Below are positions 9,601 through 19,383 of a DNA stretch of 64,000 bases, piece by piece (position 1 is the first letter of the stretch; the number at the start of each line of letters is the position of its first letter). Under the pieces are notes generated by a model. It was not told the origin of the DNA. It did no database searches and saw nothing but the letters and a program-made list of their open reading frames with translations. Source of the DNA: Caloramator sp. mosi_1 (lineage in GTDB: Bacteria > Bacillota > Clostridia > Clostridiales > Caloramatoraceae); NCBI RefSeq assembly GCF_028622835.1, contig NZ_CP117677.1, positions 2,094,820-2,158,819 on the forward strand. The letters are read 5' to 3'. The position numbers were made by a program, and so were the translations under genes.

Positions 9601-9800
9601 ATGCAGATAGATTTAATTGGTATTTTAAAGATAGCTGTATTTGGAATAATATTAGCTATATTAGATAAGGTCTTAGAAAGTGTCAATAAAAAGAAATTGC
9701 AACTTTAGTTTCTATAATTGGTTTGATTATGATTTTATTAATGACAGTTACTTATATGTCCAACTTATTTAAAAGCTTGGTTGCAATGTTTCATTTATAG
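9601..9800 (+). CDS. spoIIIAC: Stage III sporulation protein AC (one frameshift)
   Basis: Small two-helix membrane protein, about 66 residues when one A is restored in the run at 9690-9697: the join reads VNKKEIATLVSIIG, matching SpoIIIAC proteins. Too short and too broken to appear as one open frame. RBS AGGAGGTG precedes ATG 9601, 12 bp after spoIIIAB. It forms part of the forespore-engulfing SpoIIIA complex. Confidence 0.88.
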
Positions 9801-9811
9801 AGGGTGGTTAA

Positions 9812-10196
9812 ATGGAGATCGTTCAAATTGTGCTTATGGCTTTAATAGTAGCAGTAATACTTACACTTCTTAGTAAAGAAAAAAGAAATTGCAATACAGG
9901 TAAGTATTTTATTTGGCATTGTAATCTTCTTTATGATGCTTACTAAATTTACTGTTGTAATTCAAGCAATGCAGGAAATAGCCTTAAAGGCAAATATAGA
10001 TTATACCTATATAAATATAGTATTAAAAATTATAGCCATTTCTTATATTGCCTCCTTTGGAATCGAGATATGTAAAGACATTGGACAATCTTCCTTAGCA
10101 TCTAAAATTGAGTTTGCTGGTAAGGTTTTGATATTAATTATGGCGATACCTATTATAATGGCGGTTATGGAAATGGTACTAAAATTATTACCGTAG
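9812..10196 (+). CDS. spoIIIAD: Stage III sporulation protein AD (frameshifted)
   Basis: A polytopic membrane protein of about 128 residues, a homologue of SpoIIIAC with an added C-terminal portion. The N-terminal helix (EIVQIVLMALIVAVILTLL) and the EIAIQVSILFGIV segment are typical. The break at about 9885-9892 is unusual for this window: the frame is restored by adding two A or removing one. RBS AGGGTGG precedes ATG 9812. Next gene spoIIIAE begins 9 bp after the stop. Confidence 0.88.
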
Positions 10197-10205
10197 GTGA
10201 TTAAA

Positions 10206-11353
10206 ATGAAATATAAATACATATTATTTTTTTAATTATATTAATGTGTATACCTATAAAAACATTGGCAATTAGTAAAGGATTTGATACTCCTGTTGTT
10301 GATTTTAAACATCTGGAGGAAACATCAAAAAATACAGCAGAGAAGCGACTATATACCTAACTTCAGTTTTAGTGAACTTGTAGAGGAATACAAAAATACG
10401 CATTCGTTAAAAGGGGTTATAAAAAGTCTTCTGGATGGATCAAAGAAATACATATTTAAAGAGATTTTAGCAAATTCAAGGCTTATGATTGAGCTTCTTT
10501 TTTAGGTATATTTTGTGCCCTCTTGAAAAATCTACAGTCATCTTTTTCAAACTCTTCAGTTTCAAAAATAGCTTTTTATGTATGTTATTTGCTTATAGTT
10601 GTTATTATAATAAAATCTTTTACACTAATTGTTGCATTGAGTAGGGACACTATAGAACAGATGATAAATTTTGTGAACTCCCTTATTCCTTCACTGATGA
10701 TATTAGTTGCATCGGTAGGTGGATTTGCAACAGCTACAATGCTTGATCCAGTTATAATGCTTGTAAGTAAATTGTTTAGTGACGTAATTAAAGATTTTAT
10801 ACTACCATTGACTATTTTGATTGTAGCATTAAATATAGTTAACAATTTAAGTGATGACATAAAAATATCGAAACTTGTAAGGTTGCTTGAACAGACAACC
10901 CTTTGGGTACTGGGTTTTATAATGACAATTTTTGTAGCGTTTATAACAATTAGAAGTAGTACATCTGCATCAATTGATCAAGTTACTTTAAAAACAACAA
11001 AATTTATGGTGGATAGTTTTATACCTATAGTAGGCAAATCTTTATCTGATGCTGTAACCACAGTAGCAGGTTATTCTATGATTTTAAAGGATGCTATAAG
11101 TGTTGTAGGGCTTGTTGTTATGCTCAGCATATGTATCTTTCCTCTTATAAAACTAATTATATTGGCTTTTATATTTAAATTTGTTGGTGCAATAATGGGA
11201 CCAATAGTAGATGGAAAGATTGTTGATTGCTTATCTTCAGTTGGAGGTGCAATAACTATATTATTCTCAAGTATATTATCTGTTGCGATTATGTTTTTTA
11301 TAATTATAACAATAATCGCTTCAACTGGTAGACTTTTAATTACGGTAGGGTGA
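10206..11353 (+). CDS. spoIIIAE: Stage III sporulation protein AE, polytopic membrane protein (frameshifted)
   Basis: The largest SpoIIIA membrane component, about 383 residues here. An N-terminal signal-like segment (ILFFLIILMCIPIKTLA) is followed by a soluble stretch and then at least six hydrophobic helices; the conserved GFATATMLDPVI and RSSTSASIDQVTLKT motifs are clear. Breaks lie near 10230, 10345 and 10500 in T/A/G-rich runs; the last 276 residues are in one frame. Start ATG 10206 after GTAGGTGATT. The family may form the channel or transporter core. Confidence 0.9.
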
Positions 11354-11358
11354 TGCAG

Positions 11359-11928
11359 ATGATTAATTTTTGAAGAGCTGGATAACTACGATTGCTACTT
11401 TAGTAATATTTCTAACAATTGTAGAATTGATACTTCCTGAGAATTCAATGAAAAAATATTCAAAGTTTGTAATAGGAGTAATTGTGATATTAAATATACT
11501 TATACCTGTGTTTAAATTGTTTGATAAAGGTTTTAATTTAGAAGCAAATATTTCTACATTTGAAAAAAGTATGAACCAATTTTAAACAATAAAGAAAATT
11601 CTTTTAAATTACAGAATGAAATGCAGCAAGCAACTATAAATGAATTTAAAGAAAAGCTTAAAGATAATATTGAAAAAGATGTATATAAAAATACTGGCAA
11701 AAAATATTAGTAGTAAGGCTTGATGTCAATATCAACTTTGGTTCAAATGAATTTGGAAATATACAATATATCGAACTAAGAAAGGAATATACTTCAGAAA
11801 TAAAACCTGTTGAAAAGGTTGTTATAGGAAACAATAACAGTAATACTCGTTATGATAATAAGGATAAGGAAATTGTAAGTTACATTACGAAGTCCTATAA
11901 AATTTCTGAAGAAAATATAGTTTTGTAA
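11359..11928 (+). CDS. spoIIIAF: Stage III sporulation protein AF (frameshifted)
   Basis: About 190 residues: two N-terminal membrane helices (TIATLVIFLTIVELILP and YSKFVIGVIVILNILIP) followed by a soluble domain, the SpoIIIAF pattern that resembles secretion-system ring proteins. Breaks are near 11370, 11580 and 11698. ATG 11359 is preferred because AGGGTG is 6 bp upstream; ATG 11353 overlapping the spoIIIAE stop is possible. Ends at TAA 11928, 14 bp before spoIIIAG. Confidence 0.87.
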
Positions 11929-11942
11929 AGTGAGGGATGGAT

Positions 11943-12535
11943 ATGGGTTTTAAGTTTGATTTCAAATTGAATGGAGAAAATGTTAAAAAATATATGATAA
12001 ATTGTTTGATAGTTTGTTTAATAGGAATATTAATCATATTGGCAGCAAATATTTTTTCATCGGGCTATAGAAGAAATAAAAATGAAGATATAGATGCAAA
12101 ACAGACTAACGGAAGTAATGTAGAGGTAACATTAGCTTCAAGTTATGAAGATAAAATAAAAGAGAGCTTATAGATATACTATCGCAGATAAAAGGTGTAG
12201 GAAGAGTAAATGTTATGGTATATTTTGAAGGGAGTACAGAATCACAACCAGCCTATAACATAAATGAAAATATTAAAACTATACAAGAGAAGGACAGTCA
12301 AGGTGGAACAAGAACGACAAACGAAACTAACAAGAGTATAAATGTTGTTATGATGAATGAAGGAAGTAGTCAAAAACCTTTTATATTAAAACAAATAAAT
12401 CCATCTATTGGAGGAGTTATTGTTGTAGCAGAGAGAGCAAATGATCCAATAATTAAAGAAACTATTAAAAATGCTGTAAAAACAGTTTTGAATTTACCAG
12501 CTAATAAAGTAACAGTTGAACCAATGAAAAAATAG
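11943..12535 (+). CDS. spoIIIAG: Stage III sporulation protein AG (one frameshift)
   Basis: Single-pass membrane protein whose C-terminal domain forms a large ring in the intermembrane space in B. subtilis. One helix (residues about 21-38) is followed by the ring-building region with LSQIKGVGRVNVMVYFEG and VAERANDPIIKETIKNAVKTVL. The frame breaks near 12165-12172 (one base missing). About 198 residues. ATG 11943 is better spaced to GTGAGGG than ATG 11937. Confidence 0.9.
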
Positions 12536-12596
12536 AGAATATAAGTGCCAGTTATTACATATAAATTATTTAGAAATAATAATTTGGGGGAGTTGA

Positions 12597-13093
12597 ATGG
12601 AACAATTTAGAAAACAAACTGCAATAATTGCTGTGTTAGTTGTACTTATTGCCTGCTCTGCTTGGTATGCTAAAAAGTTTAATGATCAATCAAAGGGTGT
12701 TTCAAACTTATCAGAAAAACAACTCAAACTTCAAAAAGTAATTCAAATTACTTTGTAGAAGCAAGAACTGGAAGAGATAATCAATTAAGTATTCATAAGC
12801 AGGAGTTAGAAAGCATTATAAATAATAAGAATTCTTCCAAGGAAGCAATACAACAGGCTCAAGCAAAATTAATATTACTTGCTGATTGGGCAGATAAGCA
12901 AGCAAGAGTAGAACAATTAGCAAAGCAGAGAGGTTTTGAGGATGCTGTTTGTTTTATTAATGAAAATGGTGTTGAACTTTGTGTAAAGAGTGCAGAAGAT
13001 TTAACAAGTGAACAGGCAGCACAGCTAATGGATGATGTTGTAAGAACAACAAGTATATCACCAACAAAAATAATAATTAAAAATCAAAAATAA
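12597..13093 (+). CDS. spoIIIAH: Stage III sporulation protein AH (one frameshift)
   Basis: Mother-cell membrane protein that binds forespore SpoIIQ across the septum. One N-terminal helix (residues 8-24) precedes a linker and a YscJ/FliF-like domain ending DVVRTTSISPTKIIIKNQK. The break in the A run near 12716-12722 separates helix from domain; rejoined it is about 165 residues. Last gene of the spoIIIA operon, with RBS GGGGGAG before ATG 12597. Confidence 0.9.
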
Positions 13094-13127
13094 TAAGATT
13101 TACTAATAAAACTATTGATTTTATTTT

Positions 13128-13148
13128 ATATTAGTTGTACACTAATAT
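13128..13148. promoter_or_regulatory. Perfect dyad between spoIIIAH and asp23
   Basis: ATATTAGT-TGTAC-ACTAATAT is an exact 8-bp inverted repeat around 5 nt (13128-13148). No T-tract follows, so it looks more like a protein-binding operator or a 3'-end hairpin than a standard terminator. It is placed where a promoter for the asp23 module would be expected. Confidence 0.45.
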
Positions 13149-13182
13149 TTGAGGTAATTTGTAAATATTTAGTTTTTATATA

Positions 13183-13201
13183 TTCGGGCTTTTAGCCCGA
13201 A
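13183..13201. other. Short GC-rich hairpin before asp23
   Basis: TTCGGGCT-TTT-AGCCCGAA (8-bp stem) 35 bp before the asp23 start. There is no T-run on either side, so it is either a weak terminator of the spoIIIA operon or a leader hairpin of the asp23 transcript. Confidence 0.5.
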
Positions 13202-13236
13202 AATTATTACTTTTGAAATAAACGGAGGTGGATTTA

Positions 13237-13625
13237 ATGGGTGAAAACACAATTTATACAAATGGTATAGGAGAAGTTGTTATAGCACCTGAAGTGGTAA
13301 GTATTATAGCATCAATTGCAGCAACAGAGGTTAAGGGTGTTGTTGGAATGTATGGTGGTTTTACAGAGGAGTTTGTTGAAAAATTTGGAGTTAAGTCATC
13401 AAATAAAGGGATTAAAGTTCAAATAAATGAAGAAGGAGAAGTAGTAATTGATTTAAATTTAATAATAGAATATGGCGTGAGAATACCAGATATTGCGTTT
13501 GAAGTACAACAAAATGTAAAAGGTCAGTAGAGACTATGACAGGTCTAAAGGTTTTAGATGTTAATATTCATATACAGGCAATTAATATGCCAAAAGAAAA
13601 TAAAGAAGATGAAAAGAGAAAATAA
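13237..13625 (+). CDS. Asp23/Gls24 family envelope stress protein (one frameshift)
   Basis: About 129 residues with the Asp23 pattern: GEVVIAPEVVSIIASIAATEVKGV, then EGEVVIDLNLIIEYGVRIPDIAFEVQ and VNIHIQAINMP. These proteins coat the inner face of the membrane and respond to cell-envelope or alkaline stress. ATG 13237 follows GGAGGTG. The frame breaks near 13522-13528. It is followed by amaP and a DUF2273 gene, the known membrane anchors of Asp23. Confidence 0.9.
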
Positions 13626-13703
13626 ATAATACGATTGGGGGCTCATATAAATGCAATATTTTCAGCATTGTATGAGCTTCAAGTATGAAATAGGGGTGAG
13701 CAA

Positions 13704-14219
13704 ATGAATAAATTAATAGGGAGTATTTATATATTAGTTGTTACAGCTGTTTTGTTTTTCTTATCTCAATTTCAATTGGAGTATATGATTACAACCATTT
13801 TATAAACATATTGGACAAAAATTATAATTCTGTATATACTATACTTGTACTTAGTATATTAATTTTAGTAAATTTATTTATACTATTTGAATTACTAAAA
13901 TCAAATAAAAATGGCCTTCATTTAATTAAATATACTCAGAAGGAGAGATTACAATTACCTTTGAAACTATAAAATCAATTGTTTATAAAGCCGTATATCA
14001 AGTTAGGGGATTTAAGGAAATAAAAGTATTTATTAAACCGCAGGGAGAAAAAGTAAGTATACTTATTAAGGGAGTTATACTTCCAGAATTGAATATACCT
14101 CAAACGGTAGTAGAAGTTCAAAAATTGTCAAGGAGAAGGTAGAAGCTTTTGTAGAAATACCTGTTGAGGAAGTTAAGGTGGTTGTTGAGAATTTATCAAC
14201 AACTGCGAGGCTTCGCTAA
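13704..14219 (+). CDS. amaP: Alkaline shock response membrane anchor protein AmaP (frameshifted)
   Basis: Two N-terminal membrane helices (residues about 5-27 and 45-65) followed by a soluble Asp23-like domain with GEITITFETIKSIVYKAV and LSTTARLR at the end. AmaP tethers Asp23 to the membrane. Breaks near 13760, 13935 and 14122; about 172 residues when joined. RBS TAGGGGTGAG precedes ATG 13704. It is flanked by asp23 and the DUF2273 gene in one transcription unit. Confidence 0.85.
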
Positions 14220-14234
14220 AGGAGCGATTAAATT

Positions 14235-14458
14235 ATGAACAAAGAACAAATAATTAAATATATATTAGAAAACAAGGGTAAGATAATTGGTGTGTCTATA
14301 GGTTTGGTATTTTCTATACTTGTTCTATTGATAGGTTTTTTAAAACAGTGTTTATTGTATTTTGTGTACTTTTAGGTTATTATATTGGAAATAAGGTAGA
14401 TAGAAAAGAAGATATTATAGAAACAATTGAAAAAATAATACCAAACGAATGGAAGTAA
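14235..14458 (+). CDS. DUF2273 small membrane protein (one frameshift)
   Basis: About 74 residues. A charged N-terminus (NKEQIIKYILENKGKIIGV) leads into two hydrophobic helices separated by a short turn, then a Lys/Glu tail ending IIPNEWK. DUF2273 proteins are regularly encoded with asp23 and amaP and probably help dock the stress protein layer. The T-run at about 14337-14342 lost one base. The RBS is GGAGCG and nusB follows after 13 bp. Confidence 0.8.
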
Positions 14459-14471
14459 TGGAGGAGTGTAT

Positions 14472-14885
14472 ATGAGCAGAAAAGCAGCAAGAGAACTGGC
14501 TATGAAATTGTTATTTCAGATGGAATTAACTAAGGAGTCAGCAGTAGAAACAATAAATAAAATCAATGAATTAGATGAGTATAAAAATCTACAGGATCAA
14601 TTAGAATATATTGAAGATTGTGTTAAAGGAATAGAAAATAATAGAGAAAAAATAGATGAGTACATAGAAAAATATTCAAAGGGCTGGAAAATAAACAGAA
14701 TTGCAAAGGTAGACTTGGCTATTATGAGACTTGCGGTATATGAAATGCTTCATAGACAAGATGTACCTAATCCATCTGCAATAGATGAGGCAGTTGAATT
14801 AGCTAAGAAATATGGTGGTGACAATTCGCCAGCCTTTGTAAACGGTATTTTAGGAAGCGTTATTAAGGAGCTTAGAGATGAGTAG
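14472..14885 (+). CDS. nusB: Transcription antitermination factor NusB
   Basis: An intact all-helical 137-residue protein that binds BoxA RNA with S10 (NusE) and promotes rRNA antitermination. MSRKAARELAMKLLFQMEL at the start and VDLAIMRLAVYEML plus AVELAKKYGGDNSPAFVNGILG near the end are diagnostic. ATG 14472 fits GGAGGAG better than the upstream GTG 14466. The stop overlaps the next gene start (ATGAGTAG). Confidence 0.96.
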   Translation: MSRKAARELAMKLLFQMELTKESAVETINKINELDEYKNLQDQLEYIEDCVKGIENNREKIDEYIEKYSKGWKINRIAKVDLAIMRLAVYEMLHRQDVPNPSAIDEAVELAKKYGGDNSPAFVNGILGSVIKELRDE

Positions 14886-15781
14886 AGTGCTTGGAATAGA
14901 TACCAGTAATTATACTACTTCAATATGTGTGGTTGAAAATAATAAAGTTGTTTTTGATAAACGAAAAATTTTATATGTAGAAAAGGGAAAAAGGGGCTTA
15001 AGACAATCAGAAGCCCTTTTTCAACACATAAAAAATATTCCAGATTTACTTGATGAAGGATATGTTTCAAATATTGATGCAATATGTGTAAGTACAAGGC
15101 CAAGACCCTATGAGAGTTCATATATGCCTGTATTTAAGGCTGGTGAATCAATTGCAAAATCAATATCAAATGTATTAAAAATTCCTTGTTATGAAACAAC
15201 ACATCAAGAAGGGCATATTGAAGCTGCAAAATATTCAATAGGGTTTGATGAAGATGAGTTCATTGCAATTCATATTTCAGGGGAACGTCTGAAATATTAT
15301 TATGTGATAGTATAAAAACTCCTTCAATTAAACTAATTGGAGGGACAAAGGATATTAGCATTGGGCAATTTATAGATAGAGTAGGTGTAGCCCTCGGTTT
15401 TGATTTTCCAGCAGGTAAATATATCGATGATTTGGCTGTTAGTACAGAATATAGCGATTTAATTATTCCTTCAAAGGTAGAAGGTTTTTGTTTTAACCTC
15501 TCAGGACAGGAAACTAAGGCATTAGGCTTTATAGAGAAAGGCTATTCAAAAATGAGATAGCATTGGCTGCAATGAAATGTGCTCTTAAAACATTGGAGAA
15601 GGTTATAAATAATATCATTAAATCTTATAATAGAAAAATATTACTATTTGGAGGAGTTGCCTCCAGTAAATTTATAAGCAAATTTTTAATGGAAAAGTAT
15701 AAGGGATTGGTTTATATATCTAAACCTGAATATGCGTTAGACAATGCTATTGGTGTGGCTTTAATAGGACAAAAAGGTTAA
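14878..15781 (+). CDS. Kae1/TsaD-like protein paralogue (two frameshifts)
   Basis: ASKHA-fold protein related to the tRNA threonylcarbamoyl transferase TsaD: GIDTSNYTTSICVV at the start, HQEGHIEAA in place of the metal-binding HxxxH, then SGGTSEILL, LSGQETKAL and LFGGVASSKFI. Clostridia carry this paralogue, usually labelled O-sialoglycoprotein endopeptidase-like, after nusB, in addition to true TsaD. Its substrate is not established. Breaks occur in a G run (15283-15286) and an A run (near 15552); the full length is about 301 residues. Overlaps nusB by 8 bp. Confidence 0.8.
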
Positions 15782-15802
15782 ATTTCAATAGGAGAGATAA
15801 GG

Positions 15803-17016
15803 ATGAGTAATAATACCTTAACTGTAACAGAATTAAATTTATATATAAAGGATATTATTGAAAACAATATCCAGCTTTCTAACATAGTGGTTAAAGGTGA
15901 AATATCAAATTTTAAACACCATAGTTCAGGACATATGTACTTTACCTTAAAGGACAACGATAGCAAAATAAAATGTGTAATGTTTAAGGGGTATAATTCA
16001 TACTTAAAAATAAAATTAGAAGATGGTATGAAGGTTTTAGCTAAGGGATACGTGTCTGTCTATGAAAGGGATGGAGTATATCAGTTGTATTGTACAGACA
16101 TAAAAAGGATGGATTAGGTGATTTGTATTTAGCCTACGAAGAACTTAAGAAGAAATTAGAAAAAGAGGGTCTGTTTGATGAGGAACACAAAAACCTCTTC
16201 CATTATTACCAAAAAGAATAGGAGTAGCAACTTCCAGTACGGGAGCTGTTATAAGAGATATTATTAATGTTGCAACCCGTAGATTTTGTAATGTCGATAT
16301 ACTTTTGTATCCTGTAAAGGTTCAGGGGAAGGAGCTGCTAGAACAATCGTAGAAGCAATTGAATATTTTAACATAAGAGATGATGTAGATGTTATAATAA
16401 TTGGAAGAGGCGGAGGTTCTATTGAGGAGCTTTGGGCATTTAATGAAGAGGTTGTTGCAAGAGCTATTTATAATAGTAAAATACCGATAGTTTCGGCTGT
16501 AGGTCACGAAACAGATTTTACAATAGCGGATTTTGTTGCAGACATAAGGGCATCAACTCCCTCTCACGCAGCAGAAATTGTGGTTCCTTCCTATTCAGAA
16601 TTAGTGTATAAAATAACAAGTTTAAAAACAAATTTATATAATTGTGTAAATAGTAGAATAAAAAAGAAAAGATATTATTAGAAAATCTTACATCTAAAAT
16701 AAAATTAAATTCACCACAAAATAAAATAAATATTAACTATCAATATTTAGACAATTTAAGAGATAAATTAATTAATACTACAGGTACGAATATATTAAAG
16801 AAAAAACATAAACTGATGCTTACTGTTCAAAAATTAGATGGTTTAAGCCCTTTAAAGTCAATCAGTAGAGGTTTTGCTGCTGTTGTTAAAGAAGAAAAGT
16901 TAATAAAAAGTATAGAGCAGGTTAAAAAAGATGATATAATAGAAGTATATTTAGAGGATGGAAAATTAGATTGTATAATTAAGGAAAAGTCGGAGGTTAG
17001 ACTATGGCAAGAGTAA
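15803..17016 (+). CDS. xseA: Exodeoxyribonuclease VII large subunit (frameshifted)
   Basis: Catalytic subunit of the single-strand exonuclease ExoVII. An N-terminal OB fold ([15 protein letters not shown], then GHMYFTLKD) is followed by the catalytic core with [33 protein letters not shown] and [13 protein letters not shown], a coiled coil, and the C-terminal segment [13 protein letters not shown]. Four homopolymer breaks (near 16113, 16187, 16318, 16670). About 405 residues. It overlaps xseB by 13 bp. Confidence 0.94.
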
Positions 17017-17261
17017 AGAAGGATGAGTTAACTTTTGAAGAAGCAATAAAGAGGCTTGAAGAAATTGTTTATGAAATTGAGGATAAAGATTTAAGTTTAG
17101 AAGATACGATTGTAAAATTTAAGGAAGGAATGGAGTTAGCAAATTTGTGTAATAAAAAATTAGATGAAGCAGAAAGAAAAATTAATGTTCTTCTAAAGGG
17201 TGAAAATCAGGAACTTATAGAACAGAACTTTACCGTTGAGGTGGAAAATGATGCATTTTAA
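17004..17261 (+). CDS. xseB: Exodeoxyribonuclease VII small subunit
   Basis: An intact 85-residue helical protein; [19 protein letters not shown] and [20 protein letters not shown] are the family hallmarks. It binds the XseA coiled coil in several copies. ATG 17004 lies inside the end of xseA and the gene overlaps ispA by 14 bp, so the three are translationally coupled. Confidence 0.96.
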   Translation: MARVKKDELTFEEAIKRLEEIVYEIEDKDLSLEDTIVKFKEGMELANLCNKKLDEAERKINVLLKGENQELIEQNFTVEVENDAF

Positions 17262-18122
17262 AGAGCAGTTAAAAGCAAAACAGCAATTGATTAATGCAAG
17301 ATTGACTGAGTTATTAGATAGTTCAAACATACCTAAAGTAATTTATGAACCAATGAAATATAGTGTTGATGCTGGTGGAAAAAGGATAAGGCCCATTTTA
17401 ACAATGGTAATTACAGAGGCTTTAGGTGGAAACGTAAAGGATGCTATAGATTTTGGATGTGCAATTGAGTTTATACATACTTATTCCTTAATACACGATG
17501 ATTTACCAGCGATGGATAATGATGATTACAGGCGGGAAAACCAACAAATCACAGAGTTTTTGGTGATGCTATTGCTATACTTGCAGGAGATGCTCTGTTA
17601 AATTTTGCATTTGAAGTACTTTCGCAAAAGTTACAAGAAAATAATAATATGTTATATATAAAGGCTGTTAATGAAATAGTTAAAGCTTCGGGATCAAGAG
17701 GAATGGTTGCAGGGCAAGCGATTGATATAAAAAGTGAAAATAAGCAGTTAAATCTTGAAGAACTCTATACTATGCATAAATTAAAAACTGGTGCTTTAAT
17801 AGAGGCAGCGTGTGTAGCTGCAACGTATATTTCAAATAGAGAAGACAGAATTTTAGATATAAGAGAATTTAGCAAACATTTAGGTGTAGCATTTCAAATT
17901 GTTGATGACATTTTGGATTTTATAGGAGATGAAAAGAAACTTGGTAAAACTGTAGGAAAAGATAAAGAAGCAAATAAGGCTACATATGTAACAATATTAG
18001 GCCTTGAGGAAGCAAAAAAGAGCACAAGAGCATACACAAAAGGCAATAGCATTAGCTAATAATATAGATAAAAGCGGTTTTTAACAAAGTTAACAGAATA
18101 CCTATTAATAAGAGAAAATTAA
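17248..18122 (+). CDS. ispA: Geranyl/farnesyl diphosphate synthase (two or more frameshifts)
   Basis: Condenses IPP with allylic diphosphates to give C15 diphosphate. Both aspartate-rich motifs are present: DDLPAMDND (first DDxxD) and DDILD (second), with GGKRIRP upstream and [14 protein letters not shown] between. Breaks at a G run near 17533-17537 and in the A runs after 18015; about 292 residues. ATG 17248 follows GAGGTGG. It precedes the OLE RNA, oapA and dxs, the gene order in which OLE RNA is classically found. Confidence 0.93.
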
Positions 18123-18169
18123 CCTGTTTAACTTAATTCCAAACTTGTATAAAAATTATATTGTATGTA

Positions 18170-18178
18170 TGATATAAT
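18170..18178 (+). promoter_or_regulatory. Extended -10 promoter before the OLE RNA
   Basis: TGATATAAT (TGn plus a perfect TATAAT at 18173-18178) lies about 20 bp before the terminal stem of the OLE RNA. No good -35 hexamer is at the right spacing, consistent with an extended -10 promoter. A start near 18185-18190 would match the 5' end of the RNA. Confidence 0.6.
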
Positions 18179-18189
18179 TATGATACAAT

Positions 18190-18785
18190 AACATTCTGCT
18201 TAGGGTGGTGCAGTATTCTAGTCAGCTTAGTCCATTCTGAAGGCGGGGCTAAAAATCCGCCAAAGGGCACATCGATGAAGTTCCTTGTGCTGGCTCGCTA
18301 CGCCCAGTAGTGGGTTGGTACTGGGAGTAAGGGGGATGGGGCGACCGCAATGGCATGCGTAATCGACCCTACCTCCGCGGAGACCCTAACTTGTGGAATC
18401 CTGAGGTTCTATGATTAGGGATTAAACCTGCATCGTGGTTGAAGCTGCGTGCAGTGTAGCCTGCCTTGAGCGAGTGTGGTGGAGGGTAGATCAGACTTAA
18501 TGGTGAAGGGCCCTCACTATTAAGTTATTGCTACAGGAAACCACATTTGCAAAAGAGGCTAGGAATGGATGATGCTGTTGAGGAAAACTCCTAGACTGTT
18601 CCATTGGAGGCAATTGTGGGATTGCAGTGTGGACTAAGTGGTAATCCAGCCCCATATACGGCAACGATATGGGTTTTTGGTTAAAGGGAAACCGCCAAAA
18701 TGGCGACGTTTTGGCCCAAAAACGGGAAATCCTGCTGGACCTAAGCCGCAAACTTAACCTCAATTGCTACCACCCTAATACATAA
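18190..18785 (+). ncRNA. ole: OLE RNA (ornate large extremophilic RNA)
   Basis: A roughly 600-nt GC-rich stretch in an otherwise AT-rich window, without a plausible reading frame, between ispA and oapA-dxs. Its ends form a perfect 10-bp terminal stem: TTAGGGTGGT (18200-18209) with ACCACCCTAA (18769-18778). Many internal short helices are visible. Size, structure, genomic slot and the downstream membrane-protein gene all match the known OLE RNA class of extremophilic Firmicutes, which forms a membrane-bound ribonucleoprotein with OapA and is linked to ethanol, cold and magnesium stress in Halalkalibacterium halodurans. The exact ends are approximate. It contains the only CATG I found (18354-18357). 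Confidence 0.93.
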
Positions 18786-18797
18786 AAGGTGGTAATT

Positions 18798-19306
18798 ATG
18801 GGTAAAAAAATAAACAAATTAAATTGCATAAAAAGAAAACGAGCGACAAAAATGCAAATATTAAATGGATAGTTTTAATCATTATTTGGACATTTGTTAT
18901 ATCAGCAAGTATAAGCTTTGTATCAAATTCTCTACTTAGCGGTGTGGGAATTTTTTTGCTTTTTCGTATTAATATCAATCATATTTGTAGGTATTATTTT
19001 TGATATAATAGGTGTTGCAGTAACTGCAGCAGAAGAAGCTCCATTTCACTCACTTGCGTCAAGGAAGGTAAAAGGAGCTAAGACAGCAGTGAAACTTATA
19101 AGAAATGCGGATAAAGTATCAAACTTTTGTAACGATGTTATAGGTGATATCTGTGGAGTTGTTAGCGGTGCTGCAGGTGCAATTATTATATCAAAATTAA
19201 TATCTAAGGGCTTTTTAATAATCAAACAATTTTGGGACTGCTTGTGAGTGCATCAATTGCTTCGCTGACTGTCGGAGGAAAGGCTTTAGGAAAAACTTTG
19301 CAATGA
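18798..19306 (+). CDS. oapA: OLE-associated protein A, membrane RNA-binding partner (frameshifted)
   Basis: About 170 residues once A/T-run breaks at 18803-18810, near 18955 and near 19215 are repaired. The Lys-rich N-terminus (KLHKKKTSDKNANIKW) precedes two hydrophobic helices, a central FHSLASRKVKGAKTAVKLIRN segment, then two more hydrophobic stretches (VVSGAAGAIIISKL and LGLLVSASIASLTVGG). OapA is known to bind OLE RNA and place it at the membrane. RBS AAGGTGGT begins just after the RNA's terminal stem. dxs follows after 77 bp. Confidence 0.88.
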
Positions 19307-19383
19307 CACAAAGTAACAACATTGTATACAAAACAGCTTGGATTATAGAAACTATAAAATTAAATAGAAAATAGGGTGAAAAT

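Noticed and set aside
18497-18763. Minus-strand 88-codon open frame within the OLE RNA
   Set aside because: It arises from the GC-rich structured RNA, has Arg/Ser-rich low-complexity content and no ribosome-binding site.
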